DNA from: Lumbricus terrestris
Taxonomy: Eukaryota > Annelida > Clitellata > Crassiclitellata > Lumbricidae
Length of the DNA: 64,000 nt
Assembly: GCA_949752735.1 (NCBI GenBank)
Contig: OX457053.1
Coordinates: forward strand, 6,701,135-6,765,134
Direction of reading: 5' to 3'
Below, piece after piece: positions 55,828-64,000 of this stretch (within the stretch, counting starts at the first letter, position 1; each line of letters begins with the position of its first letter). Position numbers and translations under genes: made by a program. The notes under the pieces were generated by a model. The model was not told the origin of the DNA and did not search any database. It was given only the letters and a program-made list of their open reading frames with translations.

Positions 55828-56045
55828 CCCTCTGTCTGTTTGTCTGTCTGTCTTTTTGTCTGTCTCTCTGTCTGTTTGTTTGTCTCTCCGTCTGTCTGTC
55901 TGTTTGTTTGTCTCTCTCTCTCTGTGTATATGTCTTTCTGTCTTTGTATCTGTCTCTGTATCTGTCTCTATATCCGTCTCTGTCTCTCTGTCTGTCTGTC
56001 TCCTTCTGTCTCTCTCTCTGTCTGTCTGTCTGTCTGTCTGTGTAT
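55757..56045. repeat. TC microsatellite grading into TCTG tract
   Basis: About 65 bp of pure (TC)n, then TCTGTCTGT/TTTGTCTG words. Confidence 0.95.
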
Positions 56046-56612
56046 ATATATAATTATACATTATATATATATAATATAGCATCTATAATAATGTCACGAA
56101 CACTTATCCATGCTGTATGATAGATTTAATTGTAGATTCCAGATGACTTGCTAATTAATTTCTTTTTCAAACGCAGATATTTTTATCTTGTGGCTTCCTT
56201 ATGTAACCAGCTTGAATATACGGCATAGGCCAACCACTTCGCTTCTGATTGGTTCTTGATGAGAGAAATGCTAATACAATGCAATAGGTCTACATGATAC
56301 CATGATATGTGTGTGTACCACATAAATGTACACACAAATGGTTTACCAATATGAATCTCATACAGCAGACAGATCGGAAAACCATCAGAATGTAATATGG
56401 TATACATATGGCTTCCATGAGTAACCAGCTTAGATACACCATTTTTTAGCCACATGGATTCAAGATGGTATACCGATATGTATCTCATGCAGCAGACAGA
56501 TCGGAAAACCATCAGAATGCAATATGGTATGCATATGGCTTCCACGAGTAACCAGCTCAGATACAACATTTTTGAACCACATGGATTCAAGATGGTATAT
56601 CAATATCTATAT

Positions 56613-56863
56613 CAGGGGTCTCAAACTCAAGTCAGCATGTGGGCCGCATTTGGAAATTTCTAACGACTCGCGGGCCGCAACATAAACATATTCTCGTGCA
56701 CGTGAAACTATAAGTTATGTGTCATTGCAGCATGTAATACTGTAATGATGATATGACCCTGTAAAATTCACATAATATTATATTTTAAGTGTAACAGTAC
56801 TATAATGGTGCTACAAACTAAATTGAAAAAACATTCTATCCCAATTATCGAAAAATGCATGGG
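56613..56863. mobile_element. Left part of a hAT-type element, CAGGGGTCTCAAACTC family
   Basis: CAGGGGTCTCAAACTCAAGTC then GTGGGCCGC and GCGGGCCGC words are a known type of hAT end. It is inserted in a satellite unit. No matching right end was found; a second element lies at 56864. Confidence 0.55.
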
Positions 56864-57028
56864 CATGGGCGGAGCTTGATTTCCGTTCATGGAAGGGCTA
56901 GGCCTCTAAGGCCTTCTTGGGGGGGGGGCTAAGTCCGGGAAAAGATACCATTTACACGGTAAAAAAATTAATCTGGGTCTTCTTGGGGAGGCTTAGCCCC
57001 CCATAACCCCTGATAAACTCCGCCCATG
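56864..57028. mobile_element. Small hAT-type element, CATGGGCGGAG family
   Basis: The left end is CATGGGCGGAGCTTGAT and the right end AAACTCCGCCCATG. Perfect 8-bp duplications TGCATGGG (56856-56863, 57029-57036). 165 bp with a GGGGGGGCTAAG / CTTAGCCCCCC inverted interior. Its end resembles that of the 50362 element. Confidence 0.88.
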
Positions 57029-57299
57029 TGCATGGGCGCTATAATTGAAGAAATCATGCTGTAATCAAAATTTAAAATGACTAATTTTTTAAGTATCCTA
57101 AGCAATGTTCAGAGTAATTCAACTCAAATTTAGTTAGGCCAAGAGACTCTGTCGCCTCCGGTCTCCCTGGCGCTGTTCCTGTCCCTTTTCCTGTCCTTGT
57201 CCCAGGGTATCCCTGTCCCTCTCCCTCCACCTCCCATCTCTCTTTCTTATTGCTATTATTATTTTTATTGTCATTACTACTACACTTTCCAAATTACTC

Positions 57300-57356
57300 T
57301 GAGGTTCTTCATTATTATTTTTATTATTATAATTATTATTCTTATAATTATAATTA

Positions 57357-57408
<52 letters not shown>

Positions 57409-57488
57409 TTTATAATTATTATCATCATTTTTTTATTATTATTATTATTACTACTATTATTATTTTATTATTATTATTATTTTCATCA

Positions 57489-57533
<45 letters not shown>
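57300..57533. repeat. ATT trinucleotide repeat
   Basis: About 230 bp of ATT/TTA with AATT and ATC interruptions. It begins the 417-codon frame, which is rejected as a gene. Confidence 0.95.
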
Positions 57534-57535
<2 letters not shown>

Positions 57536-57694
57536 TGCTTATGTGTGTGCGTGTGTGTCTATCTGTCTGCCTGCCAGCCTGCCTGCCTGCTTATGTGTGT
57601 GCATGTGTGTCTGTCTGTCTGTCTGCCTGTCTGCCTGCCTGCCTGCCTGCCTGCGTGCCTGCCTGCCTATGTGCGTGCGTGTGTGTCTATCTGT

Positions 57695-57729
<35 letters not shown>

Positions 57730-57774
57730 CCAGCCAGCAAGCCTGCTTATGTGTGTGCTTGTGCGTCTATCTGT

Positions 57775-57841
<67 letters not shown>

Positions 57842-57906
57842 CATGCATGCCTGCCAACAAGCAAGCCTGCCTACCTGCTTATGTGTGCGCGCGTGTGTCT
57901 ATCTGT

Positions 57907-57937
<31 letters not shown>

Positions 57938-58010
57938 CTTATCTGTGTGCGTGTGTGTCTATCTGCCTGCCAGCCTGCCTGCTTATCTGTGCACGTGTGT
58001 GTCTATATGT

Positions 58011-58041
<31 letters not shown>

Positions 58042-58364
58042 CCAGCCAGCAAGCCTGCTTGCCTGCTTATGTGTGTGTGTGTGTGTGTGTGTCTATCTGC
58101 CAGCCTGCCTGTCTGCCTGCCTGCCTGCCTGCCTGCCTTCCTGCCAGCCAGCAAGCCTGCCTGCCTGCTTATGTGTGTGCTTGTGCGTCTATCTGTCTGC
58201 CTGCCTGCCAGCCAGCAAGCCTGCCTGCCTGCTTTTGTGCGCGCGTGTGTGTCTATCTGTTTGTCAGGCTGCCAGCCAGCTAGCCTGCCTACCTGCTTAT
58301 GTGTGTGCGTGTGTGTCTGTCTGTCTGCCAGCCTGCCTGCCTATGTGTGCGCGTGTGTGTCTAT

Positions 58365-58423
<59 letters not shown>

Positions 58424-58584
58424 CCAGCCAGCCAGCAAGCCTGCCTGCCTGCTTTTGTGCGCGCGTGTGTGTCTATCTGTTTGTCAGGCTGCCAGCCAGC
58501 TAGCCTGCCTACCTGCTTATGTGTGTGCGTGTGTGTCTGTCTGTCTGCCAGCCTGCCTGCCTATGTGTGCGCGTGTGTGTCTAT

Positions 58585-58631
<47 letters not shown>

Positions 58632-58695
58632 CCAGCTAGCAAGCCTGCCTGCCTGCTTATTGTGTGTGCGTGTGCGTGTATCTGTCTGCCTGCCT
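57534..58695. repeat. CCTG tetranucleotide repeat with 60-160-bp higher-order units
   Basis: Runs of (CTGC)n separated by TTATGTGTGTGCGTGTGTGT and CTATCTGTCTGCC. Two blocks of about 240 bp (from 58217 and 58456) are near-identical. Cysteine/leucine/proline-rich frames are artefacts. Confidence 0.95.
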
Positions 58696-58699
58696 GCCA

Positions 58700-58990
58700 G
58701 ACGATACTAGTCAGTGGTGCCCATTCTCGACTGAGAATACCAGACGCTCGCTTCCTAATTACTTTCGGAAAAGGGCGAGGATTCCGAGATAAACTCCCCG
58801 TGCAAAGAGAGGGGAACAGAGGGTTCCGCATCTGCAGCTCAGCGTGTGAGCGCCCTAATGACCCACAAATGCCATTCCCTCGATAGGTTGACGTCCCTGC
58901 ATGCCTATCAAATTTCTACAATCTTGCCGATGAACTCTTACTCTTCCTTCATATTCCACACTTTGTGGAAAAAATACGCAAACCGACTAT
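58700..58990. other. Unique island between simple repeats
   Basis: Non-repetitive DNA of balanced composition (for example GTGGTGCCCATTCTCGACTG). No gene or known element is recognised. Confidence 0.4.
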
Positions 58991-58994
58991 GGAA

Positions 58995-59594
<600 letters not shown>

Positions 59595-60104
59595 TGCAGA
59601 GACACTAGCAGAGACACTACAAAACTGCTGACCTGATAAATATACATTTGCTTGCGTCTCAAGTCAGTTTAAGTCCACTTCTTGAAAAAATCAAGTCACT
59701 TCATGTAGATTTTCGGTGCAGATCGATGCACTATAAGCAAAGACCATAGAGTCTTTGCTATAAGCACGAACAACTCGAATTGGTTTCTCGCGTTAGCCAG
59801 AATCGAATAAAACCCGTGCAAAATTATATGCGTTGTAGTAGGCCTACTATGTTTTGACATCAGTTAGTGCTATGCTTTCATCGGTGATCTAACATGTTCC
59901 TATCTATTATCTGACTGCAATTTCCTTGCCTAGACCTATGAGAATTTTTACCAGGCTTTTTGAGTTGCTATTTACTACTATTCGCTCAAATCGAAATCGG
60001 TTGGAGTATAATATTATTATAGGTAGGCCTATAGCCTAGATCTGGTTAATCTCTGTTTAACTGCACTGACCTATGTCACAGCGACATTTATTGTTTGTTT
60101 GTAT

Positions 60105-60320
60105 GTGCACTTGTTATGGCGCCTCTTCAAGCTCCCTACTCAGAGGCGCTCCCGACTAACACTGCATCGGAGTTTTACGCCGAAGCGCTGAGCAATTGCG
60201 AGCGAAAGACTTGCCCAAGGTCCCTACGCGGCGACCAGAGGTGGATTCGAACCAGCAACCCTTCGGCTTCAAGGCGACGAACATACCTACTACACCACCG
60301 CGTCCCATGTTATGACACTG
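60105..60320 (-). repeat. tRNA-derived SINE, family S1
   Basis: On the minus strand: A box GTGGTGTAGTAGGTATG, B box GGTTCGAATCCACC, TAGGGACCTTGGGCAAG, TCGCAATTGCTCAGCGC and GGAGCGCCTCTGAGTAGG. The B box is the best match to consensus in the window. Confidence 0.85.
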
Positions 60321-60390
60321 CTCGTGAATAGGACGGGGCCCTGCGCTTGGCTTTCGGGCGACGCTTTAGAAATCTGAAGATTGCGGCTAC
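60320..60390 (+). repeat. Tail fragment of repeat family R1
   Basis: CGTGAATAGGACGGGGCCCT, GCTTGGCTTTCGGGCGACGC and GAAGATTGCGGCTAC resemble the R1 tail. It abuts a SINE. Confidence 0.5.
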
Positions 60391-60587
60391 TATCAAATCT
60401 ACACTGCTACAGCAGAAAAGTAGGGTCTATGTAGATCTAATTATTTTCTATTTTACTTCGTTAACCTGCACGATAAAAGAAGTTGCATTTTATTAGATTA
60501 ACTAATTAACGCTGTGTGTAGCCTTGTGTGTAGCTAGTGAGTGACTGGCTACTTCCAGTGACTTCCTTAAGCCACACACGCAATCTA

Positions 60588-60803
60588 GAGATACCCCGAT
60601 GTGATTTGTTTGTTAAAAATTCTGGATAGGTTATACCTGTTTGACGCTAATATTTGAGTATTTTCATTCATATTGTGCTTTAATTTGTATCCTTTATTAC
60701 CAATTATCACATCTATATATTGTAACCTAATGACGACTTGATCTTTTATGTCCCATTGTGCGTGTGCAATTTAAGTAGCAAAGAAAATACTTACTTACTT
60801 AAC
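60588..60803 (+). mobile_element. LINE 3' untranslated tail ending in TTAC repeats
   Basis: GAGATACC(A/C)CGATGTGATTTG, then TTATGTCCCATTGTGCGTGT, GCAAAGAAAATACTTACTTA match the tail of the 12.9-13.9 kb LINE remnant. It is 5'-truncated to the 3' end only. Confidence 0.8.
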
Positions 60804-61130
60804 TATGGTCGTTGTAGAGAAGCATGATAGATCCTTGCTATATAGAATCGTGGCCCTGTTTAATAACTTCCGCTTCCTGTTTACATCGAACGATGAAATG
60901 CTTCTAACCATGAGGCATTTTTGTATAAAAGTTATCCGCGCGAATCGTTAAGAATTTTATTCTTGTTTATCTGTTGGCTTGTTAATCGGAAATTGACAAT
61001 GCAGTATATTATGTGTAGGCGTGCAGTATTGAAATAAAGTTACAAATTGATCGGCTGAAGCGTTCTAAACTAGCTAGTACATCTATAGGAATGCTAGCGC
61101 ATTGGATTACACACTGGTATGTATTGATTC

Positions 61131-61195
61131 ATTCATTTCAAGAATTTATATAGCGCCCTTCAAGAAGGCCACTCAGAGGCGCTTCCAGTCCAACC
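61131..61195 (-). repeat. SINE S1 tail fragment
   Basis: TTTATATAGCGCCCTTCAAG and CCACTCAGAGGCGCTTCCAG are the reverse complement of the S1 tail. Weaker pieces occur near 18.07, 44.42, 46.06 and 47.74 kb. Confidence 0.6.
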
Positions 61196-61235
61196 ACCGT
61201 GAAACAAAAAAGTTGTAAGGAGTCTGTTAAACATG

Positions 61236-62093
61236 GGTAAACACGCACACTGCATGCCAGTACTCCAAACAGCGCGTTGCATGTTGGGATGCATGTTGCG
61301 ATGCAGTCGATAGGTCGCTGCGCTCTAATTTATTGCATTCGTTTGCAACCATATTGGGTGATTGTTACTGACGTCTCGGTAGGAAGTAAACAGTATGGCG
61401 GTCACAGATACACGCAGAATAGAGCGGCCTCAACTCCGGCGATCGATAGCCCAATGTTTCCGCGCGAAACATTGGGGAACCGCTTCAGTCAGGGATGTTG
61501 CGTGAAGTAAGTAAGTGATGAAGGTATTTCTAGATCTGAAATAGAAGTCGGATTGATGAAAACAAAACGCTTAAGTAATGGAAGCTGGATGATGGTATTC
61601 TTATATTTGAAATAGAAGCTGGGCTGACGAAAATAACAGGCGAGAAACAGAAGCTGGGTTAATAAAAATAGTATAGCTTAGATTGGAGCAGGATTGATGA
61701 AAATGTTGTTGATTAAATTAGAAATGGATGGATAAGGATCTTCTTAATTAAATAGGAGCTGGATTGATTAAAATGTCTCCGATTAAATTGGAGCTGGATT
61801 GATGAAAAATAATCATCATTGAAACAGAAGTTGGATTCATAAAACAGCTGATGCAATTGAAAAAGCTGAACTTTTACTTACTTACTTATTTTTGCCTGCT
61901 GTCTTATTGCACACTTGCCGTGTCTTTTGACCATTGACTATTAAGCGGAAACATTGGGCTATCGATCGCCGGAGTTGAGACCGCTCTATTCTGCGTGTAT
62001 CTGCGACCGCCATACTGTTTACTTCCTACCGAGACGTCAGTAACAATAACCCCATATTGTTTGGAGTACGGTCATGCAGTGTGCGTGTTTACC
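61236..62093. mobile_element. Foldback element with arms of about 150 bp
   Basis: The left arm (61236-61470) reads GGTAAACACGCACACTGCAT, ACTGACGTCTCGGTAGG, GCAGAATAGAGCGG, CGATCGATAGCCCAATGTTT. The right arm (61946-62093) is its reverse complement. The left arm carries an extra segment of about 80 bp (61275-61350). Between the arms are about ten imperfect GAAGCTGGATTGATGAAAAT units of 40-50 bp. No target duplication is certain and no protein is encoded. Confidence 0.8.
61540..61870 (+). repeat. GGAGCTGGATTGATGAAAAT imperfect tandem repeat
   Basis: Units of about 40-50 bp with variants of GAAGCTGG.TTGATGAAAAT and GATTAAATTGGAG fill the loop of the foldback element. Confidence 0.7.
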
Positions 62094-62114
62094 AAAACGT
62101 ATGTATGTATGTTA

Positions 62115-62325
62115 CTTGTTTTAGCGACCTTCAGAATTACTGTACTCAGAAACGCTCCAGACTACAACGCGGACACTGAATCGAAAGTTTCACGCCGAGG
62201 CGCATGAGCAATTGCGAGTGAAGGGCTTGCTCAAGGGCCGTGCCAGGCGGCTTGCGGTGGATTAGAACCTGCAACTCTCCGGCTACAAAGCAACGAACAT
62301 ACTCACTACACCACCGCCCCCCACA
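62115..62325 (-). repeat. tRNA-derived SINE, family S1 (diverged)
   Basis: On the minus strand: GGTGGTGTAGTGAGTATG (A box), GCAGGTTCTAATCCACC (B box), CTTGAGCAAGCCCTTCAC, TCGCAATTGCTCATGCGC. It lies just outside the foldback element. Confidence 0.75.
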
Positions 62326-62329
62326 CACA

Positions 62330-63330
62330 CATGATGGTCCCATGATGTCTTGTCGAGTTGCTGATTTGATGCAATGAAAGCATGGTTGAAACTATAACCT
62401 CTTCCCTTTCTTATCTGCTTTTTGGCTGTTTGTAAGAAAACAACATGAACAATTGGACCTGGTATGGAGATCAGCGGACCCGAGTTCGAGGCCCGAAGCC
62501 CCGTAGGATAGACGTGCTTTGTAGGTTGCTGCTAGCGCCGTGTATTGCAGGCTGTTAGTAGTTAAAATTAGTAGTTAAGATTGATGTTAATTAAGATAAC
62601 TGCATTTTTGTTGAGGTGATAGACAACATTAATTCAATATCAAATTGACATCATTAATTGTGAGTTAAGCTAGTATTTTATGACCAATTAGGCTTCTACT
62701 TCACCAGGAATTATCTTCATCAATCAACCAGGGTTTCGAATGATGACACTATCCCTAACCTAACGGCAAAGACTACCTGTTGGTGTATATTGTTTGTCCG
62801 GAATTTATAGTAATCTAAATTATTCTCCATTGCATGGGTTGCATGCAAATTGGATTGACGAAAATAATTTTTGCTAAGTAGAAGTCGTGGATGGTAAACG
62901 TGTATTCTAGCAGATCCTCACGATGTTTGACCTGACCAAGCCGACGCCTGCCCTTAAACGACCCTTCTGCCTCTTTGCACTGACCGACTCTCAAGACTGC
63001 AGTAAACTTAGGCACTACCCGGGAGTTTGCTGCCGCTCTACTCCTGTTGATATACATTTATATTGAAACCAGTGTTAGAACTACCAGTAGCTATGATTAC
63101 TTGCACTAATTGAATCGGAAATATTAGCGTTCTATTTTGCCCCAATCTGCGGTGGTCATATATGTTTACTTTCTGTGTATCAGTGACTGATCTGGTGTGC
63201 TTGATTATCGATTGATTTACTTGTTTTTTAGACTTGAATGTCTGATATGCGGTGAAAAATGACGTGCCTGCTTTGAAGTCACCTACCGAGAAAATGGATT
63301 TGGGAACCAAGCCACAGCCAAACGTCTGTC
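62330..63330. other. Unassigned interval
   Basis: No supported gene. A minus-strand frame (63057-62815) contains GRRRLGQVKHREDLLEYTFT, which I do not recognise. A CCGAGTTCGAGGCCCG word at 62.48 kb is B-box-like but without a clear A box. Confidence 0.3.
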
Positions 63331-63335
63331 GAATT

Positions 63336-64000
63336 GTTCCTGTAAGTGAGAATCTAATTAATTTAGCATTGGAGACTTGGATGTCTTCCCATCGACTCTG
63401 TCTTAACTCGTTAAAAACTCAGTTTATTTGGCTTAGCATCCGCCAGCAGCTGGCAAGCTAGATATGACAACCATTGCTTCAATGCCTTTCCTGATTTTGT
63501 CTTCTCGGCCAGAGTCTGTGACCTTGGTGTTACTCTGGACCAAGAGCTCCCTTTTGCTCCACACGTTCACTAGCTCAGCAGCCGTGCCTGTTATTATCAA
63601 CTGCGTCAACTACGCACTTTTGCTCGCTCGCTGAGTCGCTTACTCCTACTGCTGCTGCAACCCTTATGATGCCTTATCCATTTTTTTAACCACCAGACTT
63701 GACTACTGCTGCTGTCTATGCTGGCCTGCCAATTGCTTGTCTGAATTGCCTTGATCACGTCCTTCCCTCTGCAGCCCACCTTATTGGTCGCATACCCAAA
63801 TTCAGCCACATCTCTAGCTCTATGCGTGACGTTATCCACTGGCTCCCACTGAAGCAGTGAATTGAGTATAGGATATCTACTCTAGTCTGGTGCTGCATGC
63901 TAGGCCTTGCTCCTGCCTACCTTTTTGATCTCTGTAGTCCTACTCTTGGTTCTCGCCATTTCCGCTCTCTTCACTTCGACTGAGCAAAGTCTGCTCTCAG
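63336..64000 (+). pseudogene. LINE reverse-transcriptase fragment running off the window
   Basis: Reads in shifting frames: LALETWMSSHRLCLNSLKTQ, FIWLSIRQQL, ARVCDLGVTLDQELPFAPHV, CYYQLRQLRTFARSLS, then LIGRIPKFSHISSSMRDVIH with WLPLKQ, and LGLAPAYLFDLCSPTLG. This order (thumb region after the DD box, then the HWLP motif) is standard for CR1/L2-like LINEs, but distinct from the 7-9 kb family. Several frameshifts and stops make it inactive. Any 3' end lies beyond 64000. Confidence 0.85.

Larger units (their letters stand above)
54165..56610 (-). repeat. 127-bp satellite array split by microsatellites
   Basis: Four consecutive units start at 55252, 55379, 55506 and 55633 with GTGGCTTCCATGTGTAGCC and contain ACACCACTTTTGAGCCACAT and TCTCATACAGCAGACAG. 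More diverged units lie at 54165-54245 and 56190-56610, also at 127-bp spacing (56408, 56535). Simple-repeat tracts at 54.25-55.24 kb and 55.75-56.06 kb interrupt the array just after the unit phrase CATCAAAATGC or CGTCAAAATGC. Confidence 0.9.

Noticed and set aside
57250..58886. Open frames of 195-417 codons rich in Ile/Tyr, then Cys/Leu/Pro
   Set aside because: Produced by ATT and CCTG repeats; all phases are open and the peptide is periodic.

Overview
This window is animal (metazoan) nuclear DNA. It has split genes with GT-AG introns, non-LTR retrotransposons, tRNA-derived SINEs, many hAT-type DNA elements and long simple-repeat tracts. No bacterial gene organisation is present. The palindrome TAGGCCTA recurs about 19 times by eye. 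The repeat mix suggests a marine invertebrate; I cannot name the phylum from the sequence.

Layout. 0-10 kb: repeats, two hAT-type short elements, two SINEs, two old exons of a divergent AAA+ ATPase (4.6-5.2 kb), and two minus-strand LINE reverse-transcriptase remnants (6.9-9.8 kb). 10.5-20.4 kb: a rearranged tandem array of AAA+ ATPase exons mixed with co-amplified reverse-transcriptase pieces. One phase-compatible exon series (about 17.66, 18.74, 20.14 and 26.04 kb) can still encode an AAA+ domain. 20.48-25.77 kb: a complete hAT transposon inside that gene. It has 8-bp target duplications, short inverted ends and a three-exon 985-residue protein that fuses an OTU-type cysteine protease domain to a hAT transposase. 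26-36 kb: LINE pieces, hAT elements, a SINE and unassigned DNA. 36.6-48.1 kb: a complete 12-exon minus-strand NPRL3 gene, a subunit of the GATOR1 complex that restrains mTORC1. 48.3-53.4 kb: non-autonomous hAT elements, one nested in another. 53.5-59.6 kb: a 127-bp satellite and very long pyrimidine, ATT, CCTG and GT tracts. 59.6-64 kb: SINEs, a LINE tail, a foldback element and another reverse-transcriptase remnant running off the end.

The only confidently functional host gene is NPRL3. The AAA+ locus may be a live divergent gene with pseudogene copies or a wholly decaying array; sequence alone does not decide. The OTU-hAT element looks recent and potentially autonomous. At least nine shorter elements with 8-bp duplications suggest that hAT transposases have shaped much of this region.
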